The position numbers and the translations under genes were made by a program. A DNA stretch of 64,000 nucleotides from Pelobates cultripes. Its lineage: Eukaryota > Chordata > Amphibia > Anura > Pelobatidae. The notes beneath the pieces are model-generated. The model did not search any database and was not told the DNA's origin. It saw nothing but the letters and a program-made list of their open reading frames with translations. The stretch is taken from assembly GCA_933207985.1 (NCBI GenBank), contig OW240916.1, positions 132,046,871-132,110,870 of the forward strand, given 5' to 3'. Shown one piece after another: positions 54,891 through 64,000 of the stretch (position 1 is its first letter; every line of letters begins with the position of its first letter).

Positions 54891-55113
54891 CTGGTGTCAC
54901 CGGGCAGACAGGCTGGCGGGCGCGCGAGGGAGCTCTGTCCCTTGAGTGCTCCCTCTTCAGCTCCCTCACGCACCGCACTGATACCGGAGCCGGAAGATGA
55001 TGTCATCTTCCGGCTCCGGCATCAGTACGCGGCGCGCAAGGGAGCTGAAGAGGGAGCACTCAGGGGACAGTGCTCCCTCGCGCGCCCGCCAGCCTGCCTG
55101 CCTGCTGGGTGAC
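54891..55113. repeat. Large inverted repeat centred on ATGATGTCAT
   Basis: Arms of about 110 nt (54,891-55,000 and 55,003-55,113) are roughly 90% complementary with a two-base centre. Inner arms CCGGAGCCGGAAGATGA/TCATCTTCCGGCTCCGG are perfect; mismatches and small indels lie further out. GC-rich. The centre equals that of the palindrome at 16,617-16,687. Confidence 0.85.
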
Positions 55114-55171
55114 ACCACTGGACCCCGAAGGTAGGCAGGCTGGGGGGGTTATATTTAAAAAAAAAAACATG

Positions 55172-55492
55172 AGTGTGTGTGTGTTAGAGTATGTGAGTGT
55201 GTGTGTTAGAGTGTGTGTATGTTAGTGTTAGTGTGTGTGTTAGAGAGTGTGTGTGTGTTAGAGAGTGTGTGTGTGTTAGAGTGTGCGTGTGTCTGTGTTA
55301 GTGTTAGAGTGTGTGTTACTGTGTGTGTCTGTTACTGAGTGTGTTAGTTTGTGTGCGTCTGTTAGTGAGTGTGTGTCTGTCTGTCAGTGAGTGTGTATGT
55401 ATGTCTGTCACTGAGTGTGTGTCTATCAGTAAATGTGTGTGTCTGTTAGCTAGTGTGTCTGTTCATGAGAGAGTGTGTGTGTGTGTGTGTCT
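55172..55492. repeat. GTGTGTTAGAGT minisatellite
   Basis: GT-rich units with TTAGAGTGTGTG and CTGTTACTGAGTGTG, directly beside the inverted repeat. Confidence 0.8.
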
Positions 55493-55870
55493 TAAGCACT
55501 TACCTTTCTCCAGCGCTGGACTCCCTTGGCGCTGGGGATCTCTCCGCCCCGATCCGCCTCTCAGCTCCAAATGCGCGTGCATGGCAAGAGCCGCGCGCGC
55601 ATTCAAACCGCCCATAGGAAAGCATTACTCAATGATTTCCTATGGACGTTCTGCATCTTCTCACTGTGATTTTCACAGTGAGAATCGAAGAAAGCTCCTC
55701 TAGCGGCTGTCAATGAGACAGCCACTAGAGGCTGGATTAACCCTTTGTGAAACATAGCAGTTTCTCAGAAACTGCTATGTTTTCAGTTGCAGGGTTAAAA
55801 CTAGAGGGACCTGGCACCCAGACCAGTTCATTGAGCTGATGTGATCTGGGTGTCTCTAGTGGTCCTTTAA
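55493..55870. mobile_element. T2/Kolobok-type MITE, subfamily B, left-truncated
   Basis: Matches the right three quarters of 26,698-27,192, including its hairpins, and ends CTCTAGTGGTCCTTTAA with TTAA at 55,867-55,870. The left end is replaced by the GT minisatellite. Confidence 0.85.
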
Positions 55871-55889
55871 GTGTATGTGTATCTGCATG

Positions 55890-56055
55890 CACTGGCGTAC
55901 ATACTGCGGTCACAGGGGTCGCAGCCCTGCGACCTCTGCAACCAGGTGCCCGCCACCATGTGTTGCGGCCCCAGCCCGCGCAGAATAAGCGCGCGCGGGG
56001 GGGACCACGGATCAGTTTTCGCACCGGGGCCCCATGGGTTGTGTCTACGCCACTG
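55890..56055. mobile_element. hAT-like MITE, 166 bp
   Basis: Ends CACTGGCGTACA and TGTCTACGCCACTG are imperfect inverted repeats of the CAGTGGCGTA type. No matching 8-bp duplication was found beside them. Interior is GC-rich with GGTCGCAGCCCTGCGACC as a hairpin. Confidence 0.6.
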
Positions 56056-56189
56056 CCCTGAAGCCATTTTTCCCTGTCACAGTACAAATATATGCACACT
56101 ACAGCCCTTATATATGAACAAACAGGCAGACTGCAGCCTATAGATGCATGTATACCCACACTAGAGACATTTTGCCTCCTGAACACAGG

Positions 56190-56390
56190 CAGCGGTAATT
56201 GGTCGTCGAGCGCATGGAACTCATTTCGGCTACGCGATCTCACGAACCCTGGCAAAGATTGTACTGCTGCCTGTCCAACTTCCCGCCCAGCTAGATGAAC
56301 GACGTTCGGGAGATAGGAACTACCGACTAGGGGGAGCATTTGCTCCCTAAGAGCCAGGGGGAGTGTTGATCGGTGTTCGCACAGAAACCC
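56190..56390. other. GC-richer segment of unknown origin
   Basis: Sits between two pieces of a CTACAGCCCTTA-containing repeat (56,100 and 56,410), as if inserted. It contains a purine run AGCCAGGGGGAG followed by TGTTGATCGG, which looks like a polypurine tract and LTR start, but no second LTR or coding motif supports this. Confidence 0.25.
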
Positions 56391-56639
56391 CCGAAAGCAT
56401 AATACTCTCTACAGCCCTTAGACACCATACAGCCTGTATAAACACATACAGACTACAGTCACTAGCTACACATGGTACACCACAAATAGACCCCTTTACA
56501 AACACTACTCCAGAAACTGATGCCTACATACACACACAACTCCACAAGCAGCCTTCAAACACATTCAACACCTCAGGCAGCCTCCACACACTTGCACAAT
56601 ACCACTTTTGTCCTCTGGTACCTCACTAATCAAAAGGAT

Positions 56640-58367
56640 TTCATTAAATGTCTTTGTGCTGCCTAAAACATACACAGGGCATTTTCCTTAGAGGGGCATG
56701 AAGCGAACATGCTCACTTTGTGAAAAGCACAAACAGGTATAGACACGTCACCTTGTCACCTTGTCACCTTGAAACAAAGAAGGGTTATAGTGAAAAAATT
56801 ATGTGTATGTACACATGTCTGCAAATCTTGTCAATTATAAAAGATAAATGAAGCTTAACCCCATAATAAATGAAAAACAAAATAGCTTGTCTCAGATATA
56901 TTCATACCCCTAGCTGTAAGCTGTAGCCTAAAAACAAATAAGTGAAATTTGCACAGTATCATGCAAACCCAGGGCATATGGACTGTAACCTTGTCAATAT
57001 GGCTGGGCAAGAAAGCTTAATATAATTCGCCTTTCAAGCATGTAAAGCTACTATAATAAAAATAGAAACTGCTACGTTCAGCAGAGTAGTGTCCCCAAAC
57101 TCCACCTCTACAAGCCCAGGTTGAAATGAGAACATTTACCCATAGTCCACTGACCCCTCTACTCCAAGTGAGCAGGTCTAAGCCCCGAGAGAGTCCCACA
57201 CATAGATCTGGGGTGCCCTGCCCAGAGGGAGAGAAATGAGCTGAGAAAGAAAATATAACAAACAAAAAAACATGGAGAGAATAATAAATCAACCTTATAC
57301 ATCTCTCTTAATGCTGATTACCTGTCAAGGAATGCTTATCAACAGCCATCTTGAAATAGGTCTATGAACTCTTAATTCTTATTCTTTCTGAAAGTTATGT
57401 CAAATTAGGGAGCTGAATCTAGCTGGTTACAATATGGATTCATGCAAGTCTGCACATAGGTTTGCCTCTAAACTTACATAAAATGATTGGCAAATAATTT
57501 TGACCTTCACACTTGTAGTTGGGCTTTTTTTAAAGACAATTATGATTGTAGTGAAATGATCTGATTCATGCACAAATAATAGATGATAAAAATAAGGCTA
57601 ATTTAGTTGACGTTTTTAAAAGTATTCTTGCCTCAAAGGTAGGATATACCAACTTTATCACAAATATCTTTTTTCTGCCTTTTACAAAGTTTATTATAAA
57701 GTCAAATGGTGCCAAAAGTAGATCCTAAATCAATTTTGAATCTTTAAACACACATTTTATGACTGATTTATTTTAAAAATGTTTTACAACATTTTAAAAA
57801 GTTTTATCACGGAGCCAAGAATATCTTAACTGATATTAATTTATTTTGCATACTATTTTAGTCTTTGGTGTACTTGACAATATCTCAATTTATGAGCTAT
57901 ATACAAATAACAAATAACATTGCTTTTATTAAATTTCTTAACCCGTGACCTGATAGTTAAGAAACAAAAATCAATAATAAAAGTTTGCGGTTCTTTGAAT
58001 TTCATTAATATAATGTGTTTTATCAAAGCAATGCATTCTTAATAGGATACTTTGCCAAACATTTTTATAACACAAACAATGTATGCACAACTCGCAGTTT
58101 CAATACTGACACATGGATTTGATATCCAGCAGATATGAAGTTTAAATGAAAATATGGTTTTTACTTTTTGATCAATTTATGGGAAAACAAACCATGTCTT
58201 TGTGACTCAATTTAATATATTTCATTGCAGATGTTTTTACCCCACTATGTGCCACAAATGTCAACAACTCATAGAAATGTACACATTGCTTGAGGCACCT
58301 TATTATATTTATTTTAAAATTAACAATTTTATTGGGCTATTTATGTAAACTTATATAACAATTGATG

Positions 58368-58368
<1 letters not shown>
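56640..58368. other. Unique AT-rich sequence, no gene seen
   Basis: An 11-bp tandem CACCTTGTCAC repeat near 56,748-56,772; otherwise nothing recognised. Confidence 0.4.

Positions 58369-58370
<2 letters not shown>

Positions 58371-58400
<30 letters not shown>
58371..58400. repeat. (TA)n microsatellite
   Basis: About 15 uninterrupted TA units. Confidence 0.9.
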
Positions 58401-58407
<7 letters not shown>

Positions 58408-59630
58408 GAGAATAAGTCCAGCTGAAATCTACATCTTTTTATGGCACATGTAAACAATTTGCCATCTCATATAACAGTGACATCTTAAAATACAATATTT
58501 AGAATTGGAAATATTAATCAGAAGTATTAAGTGTTTTAACATATTATCTTTACATGAAGCCACCAAATGAAAACACCATTTTACAGGCGTCAAGTGCACA
58601 TCCTTTCCATCTATAAATCCTTATAACACAATACTTTTTGGGTTGTAAGGAGTAATTTGACTGATTACGTAAGAAAGGAACAGTTAAAACAAATCAAAGG
58701 ATATTTAAAATTTCCCAAATACATGTAATGGAGTGACACTCCAATTGGTGTTGTTGATTAAAAAGAACTGGGATATCATATCCAATGATATTACATTGCC
58801 TCCTGCTTTTAAGCAAAGTCCACTGGTTTGCTATTGAAGAAATACAAATTTGCAATATTTATTAGTCATTACAGATCTACTGCACAGTTATATGCCTGAA
58901 GTGAACCAGTTTTATAATAGGGGTAGCATACGATGTTTAGCATGTGTGACTTTTAGTCATATGATTCTGTCCACAAGTTTACCTGCATAACGGTAAAAGA
59001 TATATAAAGATTTTTGTTACAAAATGATGTGTTCATGCAGACCATATACAGAAAACTGAATCAGCGATTTGTGAGCGGATTGGAGGACACAGATCACGTA
59101 TTCAAAATGCATATAGTGATGGATTCTCCGGCAAACTAGTAGGCACTTTCCTGACTTGGGACATCTCTAGGCTAACACAAAAGTTACAACAATAGACCAT
59201 ATTCCAGCTCCAAGAAGAGGAGTTCGAACCACTCTTTTACTTCAGAAAGAAGTCTTTGGATCCAGAATCATAATACAGTATTATCCTGTGTATTAATGAG
59301 AAAAATTTATTTCGCCTTAAATTTAGTAGAAAAGAAAGAAATATTTTAAGCATTCCCTTATTGAAAGGGAGGATAGAATGTAGAAGTAGATGAACAAATA
59401 TTTTGTTAGGACTGTCACTGCTCCTTGTTTTCATATAATAACAAAATGTAACACTTTATTCATTTATGTCAATTTACCTTCTCAAGAAAACCTATTTTTA
59501 GCTTTCCAACACTCTAATAGCACTTTTCTTCTAATGTGGCCATATGAGATCGAATAATTGGCTACTTGGCACTTTAAAAGCGGTTCATTCACTTACTTTT
59601 ACACTTTAAATTCAAGATAATTCATTATTA
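58401..59630. other. Unique AT-rich sequence, no gene seen
   Basis: No coding potential or element termini recognised. Confidence 0.4.
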
Positions 59631-59631
59631 T

Positions 59632-59705
59632 TTATTATTTATAAAGCGTCAACAAATTCCACAGTGCTGAACAGTGGGTGGACTAACAGACATGTAGTTG
59701 TTCCT
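59632..59705 (-). mobile_element. Retroposon 3' tail, GCGCT-(TAA)n type
   Basis: On the minus strand CCACCCACTGTTCAGC leads to TTGACGCTTTATAAAT and a TAA-rich tail; shares ACATGTCTGTTAGTCC with the other tail copies. Confidence 0.6.
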
Positions 59706-60330
59706 ATATTCGAGTAGAGCAATAGTAATATATTTGCACAGAATTAATTTTGTATTGGGCACTTTAGATAGTTTGTGGTTACTATAGTAGCAGAACACAT
59801 CATTTTATGATAGTGGAAATAATCTGCAGTCTCTTGCGCACTGCAATTTCAAACATGCCAAATATCAAGCACACAGGTGCAGAATTGGTCCAATATTTTT
59901 TCCCCATAGATGTTGGGGAAAAATAATCGGTTATATAATTTTTTTTTTACTGTCCTAATGGAAGTTCCTTTAGAACTTTGGGACTCAAATGACTCTGTGC
60001 AGGTTTCATGTTGACATAAAGGAATATTGAAAACAAGCCCTGGAGTGCTGGTAATGAATGAAAATAGATTAATTCAGCCAAGACTGCAAAACTTTTTGAT
60101 TATACAAAGATTAATTTTAAGACAACACTAAATGAGCAGTTTCATGGATTAGCAATGCTTTCTATACAAATCATTATTGCCATTGATATTATGTGTTAAT
60201 GGAATACTGTCATTAAATTAATATACCTGATAATAAATGTTATATTTGATAATTACCTTTTAATTTTTTGTTTGATGTTGGTTTTGGCCCTGTAATAGTA
60301 GTTTATTTTAAAAACAGGTAGGGTACCTTA
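59706..60330. other. Unique sequence, no gene seen
   Basis: No coding potential recognised. Confidence 0.4.
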
Positions 60331-60332
60331 TT

Positions 60333-60898
60333 TTAAAGGGAAACTCCAATGCCAGGAAAAAAAATACATCTTCCTGGCACTGCAGGTCCCCTCTTCCTCC
60401 CACCTCCCAATCCCCGGTTGCTGAAGGAGTGAAAACACCTTCAGTCACTTACCAGAGGCAGCAACATGTCCCACGTCGCTGCTTTTTCTGCGCCGCCGCT
60501 CCTCCTCTGCATTACGTCGGCCGGCCGGCGAGATCGGTCTCGCCGCCGGCTGGGGAGACCTAATGCGCCGCGCCTGCGCATTAGAGCTCCCCATAGGAAA
60601 GCATTGAAAATGCTTTTCAATGCTTTCCTATGGGGAATTGAGCGACGCTGGAGGTCCTCACACAGCGTGAGGACGTCCAGCGACGCTCTAGCACAAATCT
60701 GTGCTAGAGACACGGAAGTGCCCTCTAGTGGCTGTCTAGTAGACAGCCACTAGAGGTGGAGTTAACCCTGCAAGGTAATTATTGCAGTTTATAAAAAAAC
60801 TGCAATAATTACAGTTGCAGGGTTAAGGGTAGTGGGAGTTGGCACCCAGACCACTCCAATGATCAGAAGTGGTCTGGGTGCCTGGAGTGTCCCTGTAA
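60333..60898. mobile_element. Complete T2/Kolobok-type MITE, subfamily A
   Basis: Same subfamily as 20,571-21,103. The left end is TTAAAGGGAAACTCCA and the right end TGGAGTGTCCCTGTAA, with the final TTAA mutated to GTAA. Internal hairpins are preserved: CCCCATAGGAAAGCATTGA/TCAATGCTTTCCTATGGGG, GTCCTCAC/GTGAGGAC and CCTCTAGTGGCTGTC/GACAGCCACTAGAGG. Confidence 0.9.
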
Positions 60899-60949
60899 GG
60901 TTCTCATATGACTGTTTTAAAAGCTTTCTGTGAAAAGAATGCTCTAAGG

Positions 60950-61123
60950 CAGCGGTTCCCAACCCAGTCCTCAAGTACCCCCTAACAGTCCAGCATTCAG
61001 GGATTACCCTTGTGTCTAAGGTGTTTTTAAAAACAAAACACAAAAAAAACTTTAGACACAACAGAGTAATCCCTAAATCTTGGACTGGTAGGGGGTACTT
61101 GAGGACTGGTTTGGGAACCACTG
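60950..61123. mobile_element. hAT MITE, 174 bp, with intact target duplication
   Basis: Ends CAGCGGTTCCCAACC and GTTTGGGAACCACTG are inverted with two mismatches. CTCTAAGG is duplicated at 60,942-60,949 and 61,124-61,131, an 8-bp hAT duplication. The inner arms (CTCAAGTACCCCCTA/TAGGGGGTACTTGAG) extend the pairing over most of the element. Confidence 0.93.
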
Positions 61124-61131
61124 CTCTAAGG

Positions 61132-61860
61132 CATTTTTAACTTAACATTAAGCTCTAGTGTATATTTTTTTTTCATATGTGACCCTAATCCAAACGATGA
61201 CTTGGCAACAATATGCAATTACTCTTCTACATAAGTACAAGCAAATTCTCCATCACAAACTAATGTGCCACAATAATTTATTCTTACACTTAGTTCAATT
61301 AAAAAAAAACAATAGATCCTTTGAATGAATCTAATAACCATAATATTCTTAGCAACTATAATCCACCTAGTATGTATATAATAAAACAAAATTAATAATA
61401 TAACACACTGTTCCACACTGGCTTAGAAAAGGTCAGTTAAAGGCTCTCAGCCAATTAGCACGTGCCCCTGCCAGGTGGCACCCTGCAATTCCTGAATTAG
61501 AAATTTCAGAAGCCGGATGCCATCAGAGGGGTGGAGAGATCCGAACTGGAGGCAACTTCAGGATTAAACCGTTCAAAAATGGTGTAACCCCTGAAACAAA
61601 CATATATGAAATATAAAAAAGAGAGAAAATAAAGTGCCACACTGTAAACTAAATTCCCAAATATTGTGTACTAATTCCAAAATGGTGCACTCACATGACA
61701 TAGAGTCTGTAAAAGATTGCTTTAATTATGTTGCACATGTGTCACTCAAAGATGGCACTCTTCCTCCTCACAATGATTATGCTGGTGCAGTATAGGCCAG
61801 AGATGGAGATAAAAAATAGGGGTATATTGTGAAGCTCACCTTATATAGAGCCTTTATAAC
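61132..61860. other. No gene seen; possible hairpin-family repeat
   Basis: Segment 61,600-61,790 contains GTGCACTCACATGAC and AAAGATTGCTTTAATT, words arranged as in the hairpin-bearing repeats near 11,450 and 23,580, but without the hairpin. Confidence 0.35.
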
Positions 61861-61861
61861 T

Positions 61862-61965
61862 CTGGCTCTGGGACAGGAGTAAGCAACCTTCGGTACTCCA
61901 GATTTTGTGGACTACATGTCCCCTGGTGCTTTGCAAGCATTATGTCTATAAACATTATGGGTGAT
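61862..61965 (+). mobile_element. hAT-like MITE fragment
   Basis: Starts CAGGAGTAAGCAACCTTCGG with CACTCCAG-like and TGTGGACTACATGTCCC words, the left part of a hAT MITE. The right terminus is missing. Confidence 0.5.
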
Positions 61966-64000
61966 GTATAAAACAAACAAAGTGTAGGAATTTTTTATAT
62001 AGTTTTTTTGGTGTTTGGGGGTACACTGTTTAGTAGGTTTTCTATTTTGATTGCATATAGGGTTTATATTCTGTATGATTATGGGTGAGGTAGTCTACAA
62101 CAACATCTTGAATGCCGAAGATTGCCTACCCACGTCCCAGAACTAGTCCCTGCTCTAGGATGTAGCACAGGGTAACAAATATGGGGTGCTACTTGCCCAT
62201 TATGTTGGCAACCGAAAAAATATCTCGGGATGAATATTATAATGCATCTAATTAGACAATAAAATGTGTTAAAAACAATATAAAAATAAAGATTATTTAA
62301 AATCAAAAGGTGAATCCTCTAGTTTGAGACAACTTTCACTGGGTATGAGCTTCATCATTTGGAGAATATGTTGCCTATGCCGGCAGGCCCTTTTAAACTG
62401 TGCACTGCTTCTTGTAACTAGTCAATTATCCAATCAGTGTATTTGTAGGGCAAAGTCCTGGCAAATGTCCGAAAGTTCTGTGTATTCCGTAACGGAAGTG
62501 ACATGTCGGCCATAACGGTGTTGCCTTACTTTCAGGAACCATAGAGCGTTAATACTCTCTACACACTCTTAGTATGCTCCATTTACATATATATAGACAT
62601 ATTGACACAGATACACTGCCGCACAACACAAATATATACACACACATATGCACACACTGACACACACATATATTAGTAATAATTTACCTATTCTTAGCCA
62701 CCTTACTGTTTACATACATTTTGGGTGCAAGAGGGTGACTTCCCTGGAGCAGCTACTGGATGAAGTTGATGGGAGTTTGTGCCCAGGTTCTTTCCTTGTC
62801 CTCCACCTCTCTCTGCCCCCTGTGCAGTTCTTTGTACAATAGAAGGAAGTGACCTCATTTCAGCTTGAACATAGGGTGCGCTATTACAGGTCCACGGTGC
62901 CCTCACTGGGCTGTCGATCATAGAAGTTCACTGAGTAGACCAAAGCTCCCTCAGCTTGCCGACCCTGGTCATTGTGCAGAGGGAAAATGATTGGGGATTA
63001 TAAGGCTTCACATTCTGGCACTCCTAGACCCCCTTGCTATCATCACCTCTGCTGTATACCACATATTTCTACAATGAATAAACAAATAATTGAAAATAAT
63101 ATAAAAATATTGTCACTAATATCACTAGGATGTATCTACAAAAGTTCCAATCTTTGATGAGGTTACAGAATACCAAGTTATGTATAGTATCCTTACTGTT
63201 CTTTCATTTCAACACTAATCCTCATTATTGAACCATATCATCACAGAATTGTATTGGGCTTGCAACATATTCAGCAATATATTCGTTAGGCAGTTATTTA
63301 AGGAGAGACTGCTAGGATAAACGTAAGGAAAACAATATCCAGTGTTTTAGTTGTACCCTGAGTCCCTTCAAGTCACTATGTGTATATATGTGTTGTCATT
63401 TAATAAATCACAATGATTTTAATAGAGGCCAGAAGAAGAATGTTTGCAAAACAGTCAGCACCTTCATTGCCTCATTACTATAAAATAAGTGCCAGGAAAT
63501 ATTCCAATCTATGAGTTAGCTAATCGCTTTATTTTGCATCTGCCAATAAACAGAAAACCACACTTTGTGAATTTATGGCATCTCAAGAAGGCTTGTTTTA
63601 CTTATGTCATTAAACTGCAATATTTCCTCTAAAGATATAGGTCGTAGGATTTTGTTATTGTATTTTCCATAGCAACATTGTCTTGTTAAAGTGTAACCTT
63701 TCACTTAGTTTGCCCACGTGTACTACTTAATAAACGAGTTTGTAAATTCAGAGAAGCAAGATCCATTATGGGAATTATTAATGATGTCAAGAAAATGTAG
63801 CCTGATAATATTGGGAAATTTTCTGTTGCAGAGAATCAAACTACATTAATTTATCATATTTTTCAATTGACTCATGTAAACAGGACTTTCAGAGTAATTA
63901 TACAAACAGAAAACAGTATATGTGTTATGTTAACAAATGCGTAGTTTAAAACAGAACAATGGTTATACACCTGTTGGGTCTGTCCCCCATTTATGACATC
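61966..64000. other. Unique sequence, no gene seen
   Basis: A short CA-rich tract at 62,610-62,670. No coding potential or element termini recognised to the window end. Confidence 0.4.

Noticed and set aside
55882..56063. 8-bp duplication around the CACTGGCGTA MITE
   Set aside because: The flanking octamers do not match, so insertion by hAT could not be confirmed there.

Overview
The window looks like intergenic or intronic DNA of a large, repeat-rich vertebrate genome, most likely a frog (anuran amphibian). That call rests on the mobile elements: several T2/Kolobok-type MITEs (TTAA target sites, TTAAAGG-type ends), hAT MITEs, a Tc1 element with long terminal inverted repeats, an L1 fragment, CR1/L2-like LINE fragments and a chromodomain Ty3/Gypsy retrotransposon of the Tf1/sushi type. 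I found no host protein-coding exon, rRNA or tRNA gene that I could support. The only long intact coding regions belong to one LTR retrotransposon.

Layout. 1-850: CA-rich and G-rich simple repeats. 850-11,300: mostly unique AT-rich sequence with short T2 MITE, hAT and retroposon fragments. 11,320-19,102: a composite hAT unit bounded by identical 14-bp inverted termini and a matching 8-bp target duplication. It holds a roughly 1-kb internal duplication, GT and pyrimidine minisatellites, a 100-N assembly gap, the 3' half of a second Gypsy element with its LTR, and a near-perfect 117+117 nt inverted repeat. 19,100-33,500: a T2 MITE, an L1 ORF2 remnant split by a hairpin repeat, further T2 MITEs, a tRNA-derived SINE, two LINE reverse-transcriptase fragments and a Tc1 tail. 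35,450-38,250: a Tc1 element split by a hAT transposon with a clean 8-bp duplication. 38,300-46,900: mostly unique sequence with a decayed ~51-bp tandem repeat and LINE/T2 fragments. 46,959-52,325: a complete Gypsy element on the minus strand. 54,890-56,060: a second large inverted repeat, a GT minisatellite, a T2 MITE and a hAT-like MITE. 56,060-64,000: mostly AT-rich unique sequence with a T2 MITE and a hAT MITE.

The Gypsy element at 46,959-52,325 is the functional centre. Its 535-bp LTRs differ at one position and it is flanked by CTCTT duplications, so it inserted recently. Gag (303 aa, one zinc knuckle) and Pol (protease, reverse transcriptase, RNase H, integrase, chromodomain) are both open. 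Three control signals can be read directly. A GGGAAAC slippery heptamer sits inside the only stretch where the gag and pol frames overlap. A 10-nt sequence just inside the 5' LTR is complementary to the predicted 5' end of the element's own RNA, which implies self-priming. A TATA box lies 31 nt upstream of that predicted start, with an octamer and a CRE-like palindrome behind it. The second Gypsy fragment at 14,001-15,570 shows the same TATA-to-GCCCT start arrangement.

All class assignments come from motifs, termini and target duplications read by eye; no database search was run.
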